Positions 23,002 through 33,799 of a stretch of DNA of 64,000 nucleotides are shown piece after piece. The DNA is from Salisapilia sapeloensis (lineage: Eukaryota > Oomycota > Peronosporomycetes > Peronosporales > Salisapiliaceae). The position numbers and the translations under genes are program-made. How positions within the stretch are numbered: position 1 is the first letter of the stretch; every line of letters begins with the position of its first letter. The notes beneath the pieces are model-generated. The model was not told the DNA's origin, did not search any database, and saw nothing but the letters and a program-made list of their open reading frames with translations. Location: contig JAADVB010000022.1 of the NCBI GenBank assembly GCA_023334545.1, forward strand, positions 60,398 through 124,397, read 5' to 3'.

Positions 23002-24699
23002 CTAGCTTTTGACATTAATATACGTCTCCAACTCGGATGAATCCAAGCATACCTTTGCCAGGATCTCAGCGACGCGTTGACTGGTGTAGTTAATACCGAA
23101 CTCGACCATCGCCATGAGTCGAAAGTCGTGGTACAATTGTTTCGCGCAAGTAGTTGGCAATAGACGAGCTAGTAGTCTTGTCTTTTCATACAACCGTCGT
23201 TCCGCGACCGTCGTATCCTGACGGATGGCTTCATATGGTGGGAGTGGCACGCCAAATAGATATGCCTACACCTGCATTAGTCCTGGAACTAGAACATCAC
23301 TGAAAGACATGCACCTCTCTAGTAGTCGTGAGCTGACATCATGCGATTAGAAAACTGGGCTCGATGGCAGAGGGTTAGAGATGCTTACAATCACTGTTTG
23401 GAGGAGTTGGTGGTGGCTAGCATGCTTCCCGTACTGAACGGTGAAAAAGGACTGGAGGCAACGTCGTATTGGCCCAGTCTCGCTCCCAATAACGTGTCTA
23501 GGCCGTGGGATGTAGTCGTCGCAAATAGTAGAAGAAAAGTTTGTTGCGAAAGGTTCCTACATGTCTACCAAGCGCGAAAGCTGCATAAAGTATCAGCATT
23601 TTAGTCACACCTAGTTTCCACGGACCTGATACCATTGGGGCTGAGTGTTCCCAGATCCGTTCGTCGTACAGTAACAGTCGAATTGAAGACACAATCGCCG
23701 CTCGCCTGACAGCTATGTCTTCATGCATCATCCAGCGAAAGATACTTTCCATGATGGGATGGTTCATCGGTAAGTCCGACATGAGATCCTGGCGTAGAAA
23801 GATGATCTCATGCAGAGTTGCGATCCCGAAAGCCTTCACATCCGACGACACAAAATCTTCTTCACAGCCTTCGATTGCCTCCGCAAGACGAAGTGCTACC
23901 ACACATTTATACTGACTGGAAGACGAAAATAGAGCGTGGGAAGGGGGTACTAGTGGGATGTGCCACGTGCACCGCTACGGATCGAATAAACTAATACAGT
24001 GTGTTAGATACTGTCAAAGGTTCCATGAAAGTGACGTTATCACTTTCAAGGCTTCCACTTGGGATCCTAGCGCAGGTGCTGTAAGTCCGTCGTTGATAAT
24101 ATCAGCAACTCGCACCGTCGTTTCACTGTCTGGCGCTTGGTGGGTTGGGTCCGGGGGTACTTGTAACTGCTGAAATAGAAGCTATTGAGCGACTTTATTA
24201 GAGCCGATTACAAGACTAACGACGTATGCATGCAGTAATCGCCTGGTCGAGTGATGCGTGGTCCAAAGTCTCTTGTACGAGCCACCGCTACCAATAAATA
24301 GAAGGGATAAAGGGTAGCATAAGCCATCCTCCTGCTTCGGTGTACATCTGCACTCGAGATTACCAAAGGTCGGAGCACGCTACATTCATTCCTCAATCAG
24401 AAGTTCAAATACGCATACGATGGAGCGTTGTACCGTTGTGGATGCTGTTTCAGTTTGGAAAGCCGCGGACCTTGCTTGAGGATCTTTTTCATCGCCGCCA
24501 TCGCATTTTTGTCATGCAAACGTAGAATGTGGCGCGCGATCTGTTTCAGCAAGGCGTCGGACAAAGTGTCTTCAAACTCAAAGGCTTGTAATAAGCGGTC
24601 GAGTGATATATCCTCTCCGCCATGATGAGCCAGCATGTTTTGCCAGTACTGTTCCGCTACACCACCAAGTACAGACAGTTCATGATATGCTCTTGACAA
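23002..24699 (-). pseudogene. condensin CAP-G-like C-terminal region, 5'-truncated; candidate pseudogene
   Basis: Several HEAT-type exons on the minus strand resemble the C-terminal (Cnd3) half of condensin subunit CAP-G. At 23650-23902: DVKAFGIATLHEIIFLRQDL ... HEDIAVRRAAIVSSIRLLLY. At about 23390-23575: GPIRRCLQSFFTVQYGKHAS, matching the family's 'R-x-CL-x-FF' segment. At 23002-23277: AYLFGVPLPPYEAIR through a helical end. Upstream pieces are at 24060-24170 (VRVADIINDGLTAPALGS) and 24440-24680 (VAEQYWQNMLAHHGGED, LLQAFEFEDTLSDALLKQIA). Introns can be drawn for the 3' exons, but the upstream exons need several guesses. The roughly 450-residue N-terminal HEAT half is absent: only about 700 bp of non-coding DNA separates it from the heat shock factor gene. 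Either a relic or a badly broken model; CAP-G identity is by motif memory. Confidence 0.42.
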
Positions 24700-25397
24700 A
24701 GTTTAGCCTAGTCTACTTTTTTCATCCATCCAGAGATCGAGTGCCCCAGGCTCTTGCTGCATCCCGGCTTGTTGCCTAGTCTTTGTCCTTTAAACGAATG
24801 CTATCTTTGTTCCTTTTCAACTAAAATTTTATGTTAAATGCGACAAATGATGTACACTTGCAGCGCCAGGATCTGTTCTACCTCTGATCCAGTTCTATTT
24901 ACTTCTGCTTTGGAAGTAGATCCGCAATGCGAGACTACAAAAAATATCAATTGACATGTGGGTGTGTGTGACGTGCAGGCAAAATTTTCAAACAATAGAA
25001 AGGACTTGGGTGGTACCAGATTCTAGATACGCAGTAGGAAAGCTCACTTTATTCAAATTGTTATACGAATGGCGTGCCCTTTGGAGTATAAAGGAAATTG
25101 ATCTACTGACGCCGGCACAGAAGCCTTACCTTGCCTTCCAGTGGCTATGAGGACGCCAGACTTGTTTTAGAAAAGAAACCAAAGCACAAACAAGGTGTGG
25201 TCAGTAGGTGATGCGAGAGGGGACATAGGGGTAGGCCAACTATTTTCAAACAGCTATATGATTGGATGAAAGTCAATAGAAAGTTCGTGTATGTGTTTGT
25301 TGTAGCGGACTCGCGATGGAAGCAGTTCTCCTCATAACAAAAAAAGCGCCCCGGAACTCAAGTGCTTTCGTCGTTAAGCCAAGGAATTTCATACACA
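24700..25397. other. non-coding region upstream of the heat shock factor gene
   Basis: About 700 bp, AT-rich, with frequent stops in all frames. It may hold decayed upstream exons of the CAP-G-like locus (a short open stretch reads SEVEQILALQ on the minus strand near 24870). It also holds the promoter and 5' leader of the heat shock factor gene. No tRNA, repeat or strong palindrome was seen. Confidence 0.4.
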
Positions 25398-26216
25398 ATG
25401 ACCGATAGCCAGATGATGCAGACCCGCAAACGCTCTAGCGACGGTGACCTCGTTATCGCCCGCAACGTTGTCAAGCCCGGCAACAACACACCCGTCTTCC
25501 TCCAGAAAACGTACGACATGATCGAGTCGTCGCCGGACCACATCGCGTGCTGGAGTGACGCAGGTACCTCGTTTATCATCAAAGCGCCACGTGAGTTCGC
25601 AAAGGACATGCTTCCGCGCTACTTTAAGCACAACAACTTTTCGTCCTTCGTCCGCCAGCTTAACTTTTATGGTTTCCGCAAGCACAAAAAGGATGAAATC
25701 GTCATCACCAACCAAGACGACGAGTCCAAGAACTGGTGGGAGTTTTACCATGAAAAGTTTGTGCGCGGCAAGAAAGAGCTCATGGCTCAGATTCGCCGCA
25801 AGACCTACTCCGAGTCATCATCCCCGGAACGTGAAGAAGTAGAAACATTGAAAAACTCTGTCGAGCGTCTCCAAGGCCAAGTGTCCGAGCTCATGGGTCA
25901 GTTAGGCGACGTGACAATGCTGGTGAAGAGTCTGTTGCAGGAGAAACAGTTCGGCCTCCCGCCTTTTGAAGAGCCGTCTGCCAAGCGCGTCAAGACCAAC
26001 GACGGAAATATGATGGAGCAGGATTTGCCATCGATGCAAGAGCTATCCGCCGCCCCTCCGTCCATGGACCAACCAGGCATGCTTCCAGAGATGGATTTAA
26101 AGTCAGATAAGTTGGGCATGCTTGACTGGCCACAAGGATACAACGACCTCGAGTACTTTGGTGGCGACAGCCGCGCCTTCTTTGGCGCTGATGATATGCT
26201 GCACAGCTACGAGTAA
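25398..26216 (+). CDS. heat shock transcription factor (HSF)
   Basis: Single exon, 272 residues, ATG at 25398. The HSF winged-helix DNA-binding domain spans about residues 28-125: FLQKTYDMIESSPDHIACWS, FIIKAPREFAKDMLPRYFKH and the recognition helix NNFSSFVRQLNFYGFRK. A leucine-heptad oligomerisation region follows at about residues 150-190 (VETLKNSVERLQGQVSELMG). The C-terminus is acidic and hydrophobic (DLEYFGGDSRAFFGADDML), a plausible activation region. HSFs bind inverted GAA repeats as trimers and drive chaperone genes. The protein is shorter than most HSFs. Codons are GC-rich at third positions compared with flanking DNA. Confidence 0.95.
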   Translation: MTDSQMMQTRKRSSDGDLVIARNVVKPGNNTPVFLQKTYDMIESSPDHIACWSDAGTSFIIKAPREFAKDMLPRYFKHNNFSSFVRQLNFYGFRKHKKDEIVITNQDDESKNWWEFYHEKFVRGKKELMAQIRRKTYSESSSPEREEVETLKNSVERLQGQVSELMGQLGDVTMLVKSLLQEKQFGLPPFEEPSAKRVKTNDGNMMEQDLPSMQELSAAPPSMDQPGMLPEMDLKSDKLGMLDWPQGYNDLEYFGGDSRAFFGADDMLHSYE

Positions 26217-26541
26217 GCCGTCAGATGACTGCGGTATAGTGCTATCATCATCGTCTGCGTGTCGTCCCGGTGCTCCCACCGTCTGAAGTTTAACGTCGAT
26301 TCGCTTTACCCGGCCTAGTTGCGTCGCAACGGAAAAGCCGTAGGAGCTAACTGGAATCAATCGCTCGGACTGGTCGGGAACCTTTTGCTTGTTGGTTATT
26401 TCAACGGAAAGTCAACCACAGTAATCTAGTACAGGAAACGGCAAAGGACTTATATATTCACCTAAGCGGAAATAAATCTTGGTACTTAAATGTAGTACTC
26501 CTTTCCCCCTCTATTTTCCCTTCTAAGGCAGCTGTCACGTG

Positions 26542-26562
26542 CCGAAGGAAAGTTTCCTTCGG
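26542..26562. repeat. 21-bp perfect palindrome CCGAAGGAAA-G-TTTCCTTCGG
   Basis: Ten-base arms pair perfectly around one central base, directly after a CACGTG E-box. It contains GAA and TTC triplets but not the contiguous nGAAnnTTCn spacing of a canonical heat shock element. It could be a transcription factor site or an RNA hairpin in the downstream region of the heat shock factor transcript. Confidence 0.6.
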
Positions 26563-27109
26563 TTGAAAAGGATGATGGGAGGAGCGACCTAGACGCGTGT
26601 ACGACAACACGGTTGTACATAATGTCATTCTGATTCTTGTCGTGGCATGCGGTTTTCACCGACACCATTCATGCAGATCGTGAACGGATCTTGCTGACCA
26701 TGCAAAGCCAGCCACCACTAGGCGATGCGCGAACAATACAGTGTGTTTCTCCATTCACCTGTGTTCTTTTTGAAACATCCACCATGTTTGTGCCTTCGCA
26801 CTGCAAATTGGCGCGCTCGAATAGCGAGTTTGTATGAAGCACATATACTTTCGTACTACTCGACGTAGTCAGTTAAATACAGCCCTAGCTTTAAAGAAAC
26901 TTGAAAGCGGTATAGAAAGGCTCAGGCGCGCACGCCAGAGATAAGACAACAGCAAGGATCCCGAGCGCACCTCGCAATCGTCTGACGAGCTCGAAAACAG
27001 ATCGATGAGTCACGCGACTATAGATGCTGATTTCTCTCGACATACAACTCATGTGTTTCATCTGAGCCAGAAGCCGACGGTGCTCGTCGAAGTTGTTCGT
27101 TGTATCTAT

Positions 27110-27700
27110 TGCCGTCATCAGCCGTTCACAATCTCAGGTTCACACCGCGACGGAAGTTCCAGGAAGTAGGCTCTGTACTCGTAAACACGATCGTCATTTG
27201 AACCCTCGCTACATGGTTTCTACCCAACACGATCATCCGTCGAGTACGACCGTCCATAACGACCTCTGGAAGTTCGGCGAAGTGGACTTGTCCATACTGA
27301 ACCCGCATCGCCATCTTCAACGCCCCTCCTTGATTTATTTCTATCCGAAGCGGCCGTCAGTCGAATCCAACATCGCATGTGCACCTCGGCGGAAGTTCGG
27401 CGAAGCAGGTTTCATCATCTTGCGCATGTACGACCATCTGCAAGTCATCGACTCGATCTTTCCTATCACCTGGTCGTCAGCCAACACGACACTACCTTTG
27501 CGTCGTGATAGAAGGTCAGTGAACGAGTACCAGCGACGACGAGCAAGAATGCAGGTCACATCAAGTCATCTTCTAGATCATTCCTACCATCCAGTTGTCA
27601 GTCTATCTCCATGTTGCTTAGGCATCACGATGGAACTTCGGCGAAGAGTTAACGGTAACTAGCACACCTGATATATCCCTCTCGCAAACTAGATCATCCG
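27110..27700. repeat. degenerate tandem repeat, unit about 120 bp, about five copies
   Basis: A box close to GGAAGTTCGGCGAAG recurs at 27152, 27268, 27391 and 27632. Spacings are 116, 123 and 241 bp (two units); a decayed version sits at about 27511, where the missing copy is expected. A second shared block with a GTCAGTC/GTCGTCAG core and ACACGA/AACATCG follows about 95 bp after several boxes. Unit length is not a multiple of three, so this is not a protein repeat. It ends just upstream of the kaptin gene. Confidence 0.5.
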
Positions 27701-27804
27701 CATCCGCTGGGAATGGGATCGGCTACCAGGTCCAGCTCCCAGATCTGAGCCCTCGTCCGTCCTCAGATATCTGATTCGACACCCAAACGAAGACAAAGAC
27801 GATC

Positions 27805-29258
27805 ATGAAGCTCATCCAGCGCCAATTCCTCCCGTATGCCTCTGGTGCACCAAGTCTTCACTCTCTCGTTGCTTCTGGATCACGAACAAGGTGTGTGCGA
27901 TTCGACTAATACTAAATAAGCCTTTATGTATTTCATGCATGATATCCTAGTCCTGTACTCGTTGTTACGGACCGATCTGTCTCCGTCCTTCGATATCAAT
28001 CGTCCACAAACGAGTATGACGCGTACGAATTGACACTTCCGATGGATGTTGAAAGCGAAGGTGATTCCTTCCCATCCGCTGACCATGACATCGATGTCAA
28101 TGATCAACTCGAAGTCGTCTGTGCCACGACTTTCGCATCCAACGAAGCTCTTCATACCGCCATCGCGTATTCCCAAAGTGGAAAGTATGGCATTCTTATT
28201 GCCAAGCTACCATCGGACCTGTCCGACCTACAGAACCAGCCTTTGGATTGGCAAAAGGTAGAGCTAGAAGCCGCACCTACGAAACTCATTGCGACCTCTT
28301 CCAAACAGCAAGACGATACGTCAGGGGACGCATTCAGCGGGATACTGGTATTCCAGAGCAGTTCAAGTGAGCCTGTGATTGGTATTGGAGACATTCACAC
28401 GGGCGAATCGACTGATCAAGTACGTGCTTTCAATATGATGCCGGATACTGATGCTGACGAAGAATGTTTAGTTCGTGCGTTTAAACGAGTCGCAATTCGC
28501 GTCTTACTTTCCCTTCTTCTCCTCCTTTACTCATCCAGTGCTTGTGTGGGATTCCCTCACAATGAACAACTTGCCACTCCTTGTCCTTGGCTGTGCAGAT
28601 GGGTACGTACGATTATTATAAACTTCGTATCTACCCTTCTTACATCGCGTGTAGGTATATATGTCTATTAAGAGGTGATATGGAGAACATGGGGACTGTT
28701 CAGCTCGTGCATGATTGGCAAGTGGAGAGTCCTGTCACGTCCACTTCTCTTTTCATGTCTGAAGCTAGAGTCAATCTCATCGTGGCGTCTGCTTTAACAA
28801 GAGCAGTTTTCATTCAAGACGTACAAGATACTTTTTCTACCGCACTGCATGATCTCTATCTCCCACCGGATGCTGGTTTTATCTATTGTGCCATTGCTGC
28901 TGACTTTGACTTGGTACGTCTATTTTCGATAGTCTGGATGAAAAAGATGAAACTAATGTGACGGGAATAGGAAGGAGAGAAGAATATACTCGTAGGCACT
29001 GAGTCAGGTCAAGTCCTCGCGTATCAGAAAAAGTGGCGTAAAAATAGCTTTGAGGAACTCGCAGCCGATTGGGCTTTGAAAGTCATCGGTAGCATCTACA
29101 GCATGCTCTGGATAGATGTGGATAAAGATGGGATCGATGAGTTATTAATCGCTGGCTCAACCGGCATCTACATCTATGGCTTCACTTCCGTAGCTGTGAT
29201 AGACAAAGTAGAAGCATTTCTCCAGCATTTAATTATCCCGCAACAAGACGCAAATTAA
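27805..29258 (+). CDS. KPTN: kaptin (KPTN), KICSTOR complex component
   Basis: Five exons, 27805-27890, 27951-28419, 28472-28602, 28655-28913 and 28971-29258, all in consistent phase, 410 residues. The fold is a beta-propeller with FG-GAP-like blades. Segments colinear with animal kaptin include FASYFPFFSSFTHPVLVWDS, LVLGCADGYICLL, FIYCAIAADFDLEGEKNILV and the C-terminal IDVDKDGIDELLIAGSTGIY. In animals kaptin is part of KICSTOR, which places GATOR1 at lysosomes and restrains TORC1 when amino acids are scarce; it was first described as actin-associated. The stop is only 50 bp from the start codon of the next gene. Identity rests on remembered family motifs. Confidence 0.8.
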
Positions 29259-29308
29259 CGGTTGTGCTTTGTTGCAAAATATACTTTTGTAGCTTATCAA
29301 GCGGACAA

Positions 29309-31634
29309 ATGATCCGAACTGTATGGGGACGAGCGCTTCGTCGACCAGCGTCTGGTGTTTATACAAATTGCTTTGCCTCCATTGCAACTGTTCGAGACGA
29401 ACGAACAAGCTCAGGGCTTTTCCAATTGCATCAATTGCATCAACCGTCCGATTTTGGTCAATTGACACAGCAAGTGACGTCGAAATGCCATGCTTTGCGT
29501 CAAAAGTTGGATGCGGAGCCTGCTGGCGTCACGACGTTGCAGCTTTTGGACGAAATATCCAACACAATTTGCTCTGTCATTGATGCTGCCGAGTTATGCC
29601 GCAACGTGCATCCTCGAGATGACTTTCGGCAAGCTGCTTCCAAGTGTTTTAATGAGCTGACGGACTTGATTTTACACGTTAATGGCGATTTTCAACTCTA
29701 CTCTCGCCTAAAAGAGTTAACGCAACGACCTGATATCATGTCCAGTTTCACAGAAGAGCAGAAGCGAACGGCTCATTTGCTCCAGCAAGAGTTTGAACGA
29801 GATGGCATCCACCTTCCACCGCATGAGCTAGCAAAGGTGAATGATCTGCAGCGAGAGATCGGCGACCTCGGACTCGACTTTCAAAGAAACATGTATATGA
29901 GTAGCGAGACAGTCGAAGTGCCGATGGATTCATTGCAAGGTCTACCACAAAACCTCTTAGCCGTTTGCAAACGCAAGTTGCTGAATCCCAAGATGGCAGT
30001 CGTACCGACGGAACCGGCGGTAATCAATGCTCTTCTCAAGTACGTTCCGAGTGAAGAAACACGGAGAAAGATCTATTTGGCCGGTAACGACTGTGCGCGA
30101 GCGAATGAAGAGGTAGACTGTCGTGCTTAGACTGTATGATGCCTGTGGCTCATATCGTGATCAGGTTCTAGAGACGCTCCGGATGAAGCGCCATGAGCTG
30201 GCTGAAGCTCTTGGCTTTCCGTCCTATAATCATCTATCCTTAAGGTAGTCTCCACTCTCTCCATATCCGTCTGTACACAGCATACAAATCCCTCTCTCAT
30301 CTTTGATAGCGACCGAATGATTCGAGATCCAGACGTCGTGCAGCAATTCCTACTAGACCTCTCACAACGTCTTCAACCACAGGTCCGATAGCCACTCTTT
30401 TGCGACGTAATACCGCTCGTAACCAGTTTGTTGTAGGCTACGAAAGAACTAGAGCTGCTATCTGCCACCAAAGCTCTCAAGGAGCCGAATGCTTCGTCCA
30501 CTGCGCAAGTTTGGGATCTACCGTACTATATGGGTCTCGTCAAAGGCGAGACGTTTGGTCTCCACTCTCGGACGTTGTCCTCATACTTTCCTCTGTCCAG
30601 TGTTCTTGAAGGCCTCCAATTAGTCTGTAGCCAAGTGTATGACTGTCAGCTAGTAGAAGTAACTCCTCAAGCTAGTGAGGTGTGGCATGACGATGTGAAG
30701 AAGCTGGAGCTACAAAATGCTTCTGGTGACCACCTCGGAACGTTATATCTCGATCTGTACCCTCGACGTAACAAGTACAAGCACGCTGCCCACTTTACCA
30801 TTCGATGTGGAAAGCAAGTTCCGTCCTTTGACTCGTCTCCATCGACATACCAACGACCTATCGCCGCTCTTGTCTGTAACTTTCAGAAGCCTGCACCAGA
30901 TGCACCAAGTCTACTTACGCACTCAGAAGTAGAGACGTTGTTCCACGAGTTCGGACATGCTCTCCATTCCCTTCTATCTCGAACCGAGTTCCAGCATCTT
31001 AGTGGAACAAGAGCGGCGCTAGACTTTGTCGAAACGCCATCGCATGTGATGGAGTACTTTGCCTGGGACGCTCGTTTCCTACGTCAATTCGCTCGTCACT
31101 GGCAAACGCAGGAGTCGATCCCGACGGACCTCGTCGCTTCCTTACAGCGCTCTCGACGGCAATTTGCCGCACTGAATGCTCAGGTACGTACACCTAGTCT
31201 GTTATCGTATAGAAAGAGGACTCATGTGATCTTCATAGACGCAATGCTTGTATGCGGCATCGGACTTGGCTCTCTTTGGCAGCGACCGGAACGATGCGTC
31301 GACTATTATTCATGATCTCCATCCAGAAATGACAGTCGTGCCGTACCCTCATGACGATGTATACCCTCGAGGTGCCGATTGGCACCTTCGATTCGGACAC
31401 TTGATCGGATATGGATCTGGATACTACAGCTACCTCTACGCTCGAGTGTTTGCAGCAGAGATCTGGTCGAGCAACTTTGCTCCAGACAGTCACGTACCAG
31501 AGCATGCTGGTGCCCATGTACGAGATGAATTGCTAGTCCATGGTGGAGCAAAAGACCCGAAGGATATGCTCGTCAAAGTCATTGGACGCGTACCCACTTC
31601 GTCTAGTTTTTTAAACGAGTTGGGAATAGAATGA
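29309..31634 (+). CDS. mitochondrial intermediate peptidase (M3 metallopeptidase, MIP/Oct1)
   Basis: Five exons, 29309-30112, 30165-30244, 30310-30382, 30437-31183 and 31239-31634, phases consistent, 699 residues. The N-terminus (MIRTVWGRALRRPASGVYTN) is a basic amphipathic presequence. The M3 zinc site is HEFGH within LFHEFGHALHSLLSRTEFQH, with the third ligand in DFVETPSHVMEYFA. The C-terminal substrate loop has GYGSGYYSYLYARVFAAEIW. The enzyme trims an octapeptide from precursors already cut by the mitochondrial processing peptidase. Length is close to yeast Oct1, and all catalytic residues are present. Its promoter must lie within or overlap the 3' end of the kaptin gene. Confidence 0.93.
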
Positions 31635-31675
31635 ATGATTGGAAGAGAGAGAGAATGTATTGGTAAAGACAAAGG

Positions 31676-32530
31676 CTATTGAATGCTGCAGCAAGCAGCA
31701 CATCCGCCTTTCACTTGCTGCTCGTCACCCTTATTGGTGTCGGATAATTCGTCCATTTTCGTTGCCTCCGTGCTGATGGTGTCTCGAGAGTCGATCGAGA
31801 GTCCACGCGGGTCATCGCCAATGGCTGTTAATGACTCCACTTGGCTTGAATCCACTTCTATAGGCAATGGTTAGTATGTGCATAGGATGCAATGAAGAGG
31901 AAGACGAACGAGGAGTTTTCTGGGCAACAACGTTGCCGTCCTGGCGCCAGACGAGCGCGTCGACCCAATACGACGCTTCTTCACGCGTCTTGGCTTTGAT
32001 CGTGTACTCTCGTTCGTTCAATTCGATCGTGAACAGACCAGCTTCTATGGGCGTGTTAGATAAGAGACAAGGTGGAGAGGGTCGATGGCGTACCATTCTC
32101 GCCATCGTCTAGCAGCCGAATGCTACCGACTTGAGGTAAATTTAACGCAGCAAGTAGCTTTTGTCCTTGTCGCTATGAGAACAAGATTTAGTGGGAAGGA
32201 AGGAGGTACGAGTTCAAGATATAAGTACTTTGTAGTATGTAAGGAAGCATCCATTGGTTTCAAACCATCGCTTCTGCCACTTTCCATCTCGGGTCTTTTT
32301 GAATAGGTAGCCTAGCATCCTGTTTATATACGCACGAGGACTAGAAGAGTGGTAGTAGAGTACCTCGAACCTCCTCTACAAGACACAAAATAGGAATATG
32401 AGCTATTGTCGATTTGCATTATAGATTGACAATAAGATATACCTTTGGTAAAGTCTGGTCGTCCTGGGTGGGAACTAGCCGACGAATTGGATTCGGTATT
32501 CAAACGCTCTTTATCATTGTCCGTACTCAT
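31676..32530 (-). CDS. PH-domain protein with C-terminal CaaX box
   Basis: Six exons: 32443-32530, 32364-32375 (12-nt microexon), 32229-32311, 32094-32172, 31910-32044 and 31676-31857, giving 192 residues; all phases close. The PH domain is at about residues 33-130 (GYLFKKTRDGKWQKRWFETN ... FTIELNEREYTIKAKTREEA, SYWVDALVW with the conserved Trp). The tail is acidic and ends GGCAACCSIQ. CSIQ is a CaaX motif expected to be farnesylated, and the preceding cysteines could be palmitoylated. So the protein would be anchored at membranes both by lipid and by its PH domain. Skipping the 12-nt exon also keeps the frame, so it may be alternative. The last donor is GTTCGT, a weaker form. Confidence 0.8.
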
Positions 32531-32977
32531 GGCGCCAATCTACTGCAAGCAACAAGAAGACTTATCTCTTATCAGTATCTTTGTCGTATGCAAAAGTATG
32601 CGATTGATCATCGCATGCCAAGTTTGAAAAGTGTTAGGATGGGTGACTCCTGCTGACAACATCTCGATTGACACACAAGCGACTGTTCGTCCAATCTTCT
32701 TCGCATGCAAGTACACCCAACCTTTATATATACATCATAAAGGTAATGAGATCGAGAGATGCACTCTACCTGTAGCAGCAGCGAGGTATGCGCTTGCTTT
32801 CGCCGACTGATCGTTATGCTGCTGTAGATGGAGGTAGCAAGTTTGTATCAGCCAATGAAAACATAGGATTCTACACCCATTCAAATTAAAAAGTGGGTGC
32901 ATGCAGGATGACAGGTTCCATTGCAATATACAGTTCTACGCCCTATCTGAATCGACCGAGTATGAAAGACAAGAGGT
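32531..32977. promoter_or_regulatory. intergenic region between CINP-like and PH-CaaX genes
   Basis: About 450 bp between the CINP-like stop and the PH-protein ATG. It contains no supported gene. A TATATATA stretch at about 32725 may be part of the PH-gene promoter. No repeat or structured RNA was recognised. Confidence 0.35.
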
Positions 32978-33799
32978 TCAACTTGCAGTGGCGCCACGAT
33001 AGTGCCAGTCGTTCTCCACGAGTTCCTGTAGCTCCTTGATGCGAGCTGTATCGACGTGCGGCTGCATTTGCCACGAAGCAATGTACAGCGTGAGTGTCGT
33101 GTGGTTCTGGCAGTAGAGTGCGTCGTTTGCAATCAAAGCCTTGGCCGCGAGCTCCTTTTCGTACATGTCCAAGATTTCGAGCAAGAAGGTTTCTATACCA
33201 GTGTGGATTTTTATATGGATTTTTCATGGAGCTTTGGACGTGCAAAGATAGGGTGCGAAATACCATAGCGCTGGTAGGAGCAAGTTGTGAGCTTGCGCGT
33301 TGCTTGGTTTGCGAGCAAACCTTGGTCGTTCAATAGCATTGCCATGTGCGAATATATTTCACCCTGCAATGTGGTTACTTTTGAACAAGATGCTAGTAGT
33401 TAAGCGTTGCTACCATGCTTTTGACAGTGGTGTGCATTCGTTGTTGGTTTCGCTGTGCGAGCTCCCATAACTGCATAGTAAGTGAATACATGTGCGCATG
33501 AATTGACGACAAGAATAAGTGTACTCGAATTTCTGCAGCGTCATGTAGACGCGTGCATCCTGAAAACTCGCCCCATTCATCTCCACTCATGTACCTACAA
33601 TGCACACACGACGTTTCAGATGCAGCGCATGGGGTAGCCTACCGACCATTTCAACGATGTAAAGGATGCCGTACGTCGTCTTTTGGATAGCATCCGCCAT
33701 CTTTGCAAGATGCTGTTGCCCTTGCGCTGCATGTTGCCGCCACTGTTGCTCCAGCTCGCGGTACCGCTCCAGCCACCAGCAGCCACTTGGGTGCGTCAT
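32978..33799 (-). CDS. CINP homologue (CDK2-interacting protein family)
   Basis: Five exons with consistent phases (first 33643-33799, last ends at 32978), about 196 residues. The N-terminal two thirds is helical (LERYRELEQQWRQHAAQGQQ, VYMTLQKFE). The C-terminal signature LLEILDMYEKELAAKALIAN ... LTLYIASWQMQPHVD matches the CINP pattern 'LLEMYxKEL ... LTLSYLSMWLHQPYV'. In animals CINP links CDK2/CDC7 and ATR-ATRIP checkpoint signalling and has also been tied to ribosome maturation. Identity is inferred from that C-terminal block; the helical part alone would not be diagnostic. The second acceptor was chosen because the nearer AG at 33596 leads to a stop. Confidence 0.72.

Larger units (their letters stand above)
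26217..27804. other. long intergenic region with palindrome and degenerate repeats
   Basis: About 1.6 kb with no gene I can support. The left part is presumably the 3' UTR of the heat shock factor gene. It contains a CACGTG box (26536-26541), a 21-bp palindrome (26542-26562) and the degenerate tandem repeat array annotated separately. A 189-residue open frame at 27093-27662 lies over the repeat array and has no recognisable domain or ATG-supported context, so it was not called. Confidence 0.5.

Noticed and set aside
23556-23580. In-frame TAG in the CAP-G-like reading frame (LSRLVDM-stop)
   Set aside because: Taken at first as a disabling stop, but using the later acceptor ATGTAG gives a stop-free phase-0 join, so it is not proof of a pseudogene.
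23341-23604. 87-residue plus-strand ORF beginning MRLENWARWQRVRD
   Set aside because: Lies opposite CAP-G-like exons and an intron; no similarity recognised.
24956-25150. 64-residue ORF MWVCVTCRQNFQ...
   Set aside because: Isolated, in non-coding AT-rich DNA, no domain.
27093-27662. 189-residue plus-strand open frame over the repeat array
   Set aside because: It runs through non-triplet repeats and has no domain; the repeat explains the open stretch better.
31248-31634. Separate small gene at the end of the peptidase
   Set aside because: It is the last exon of the intermediate peptidase, in phase with the intron at 31184-31238.
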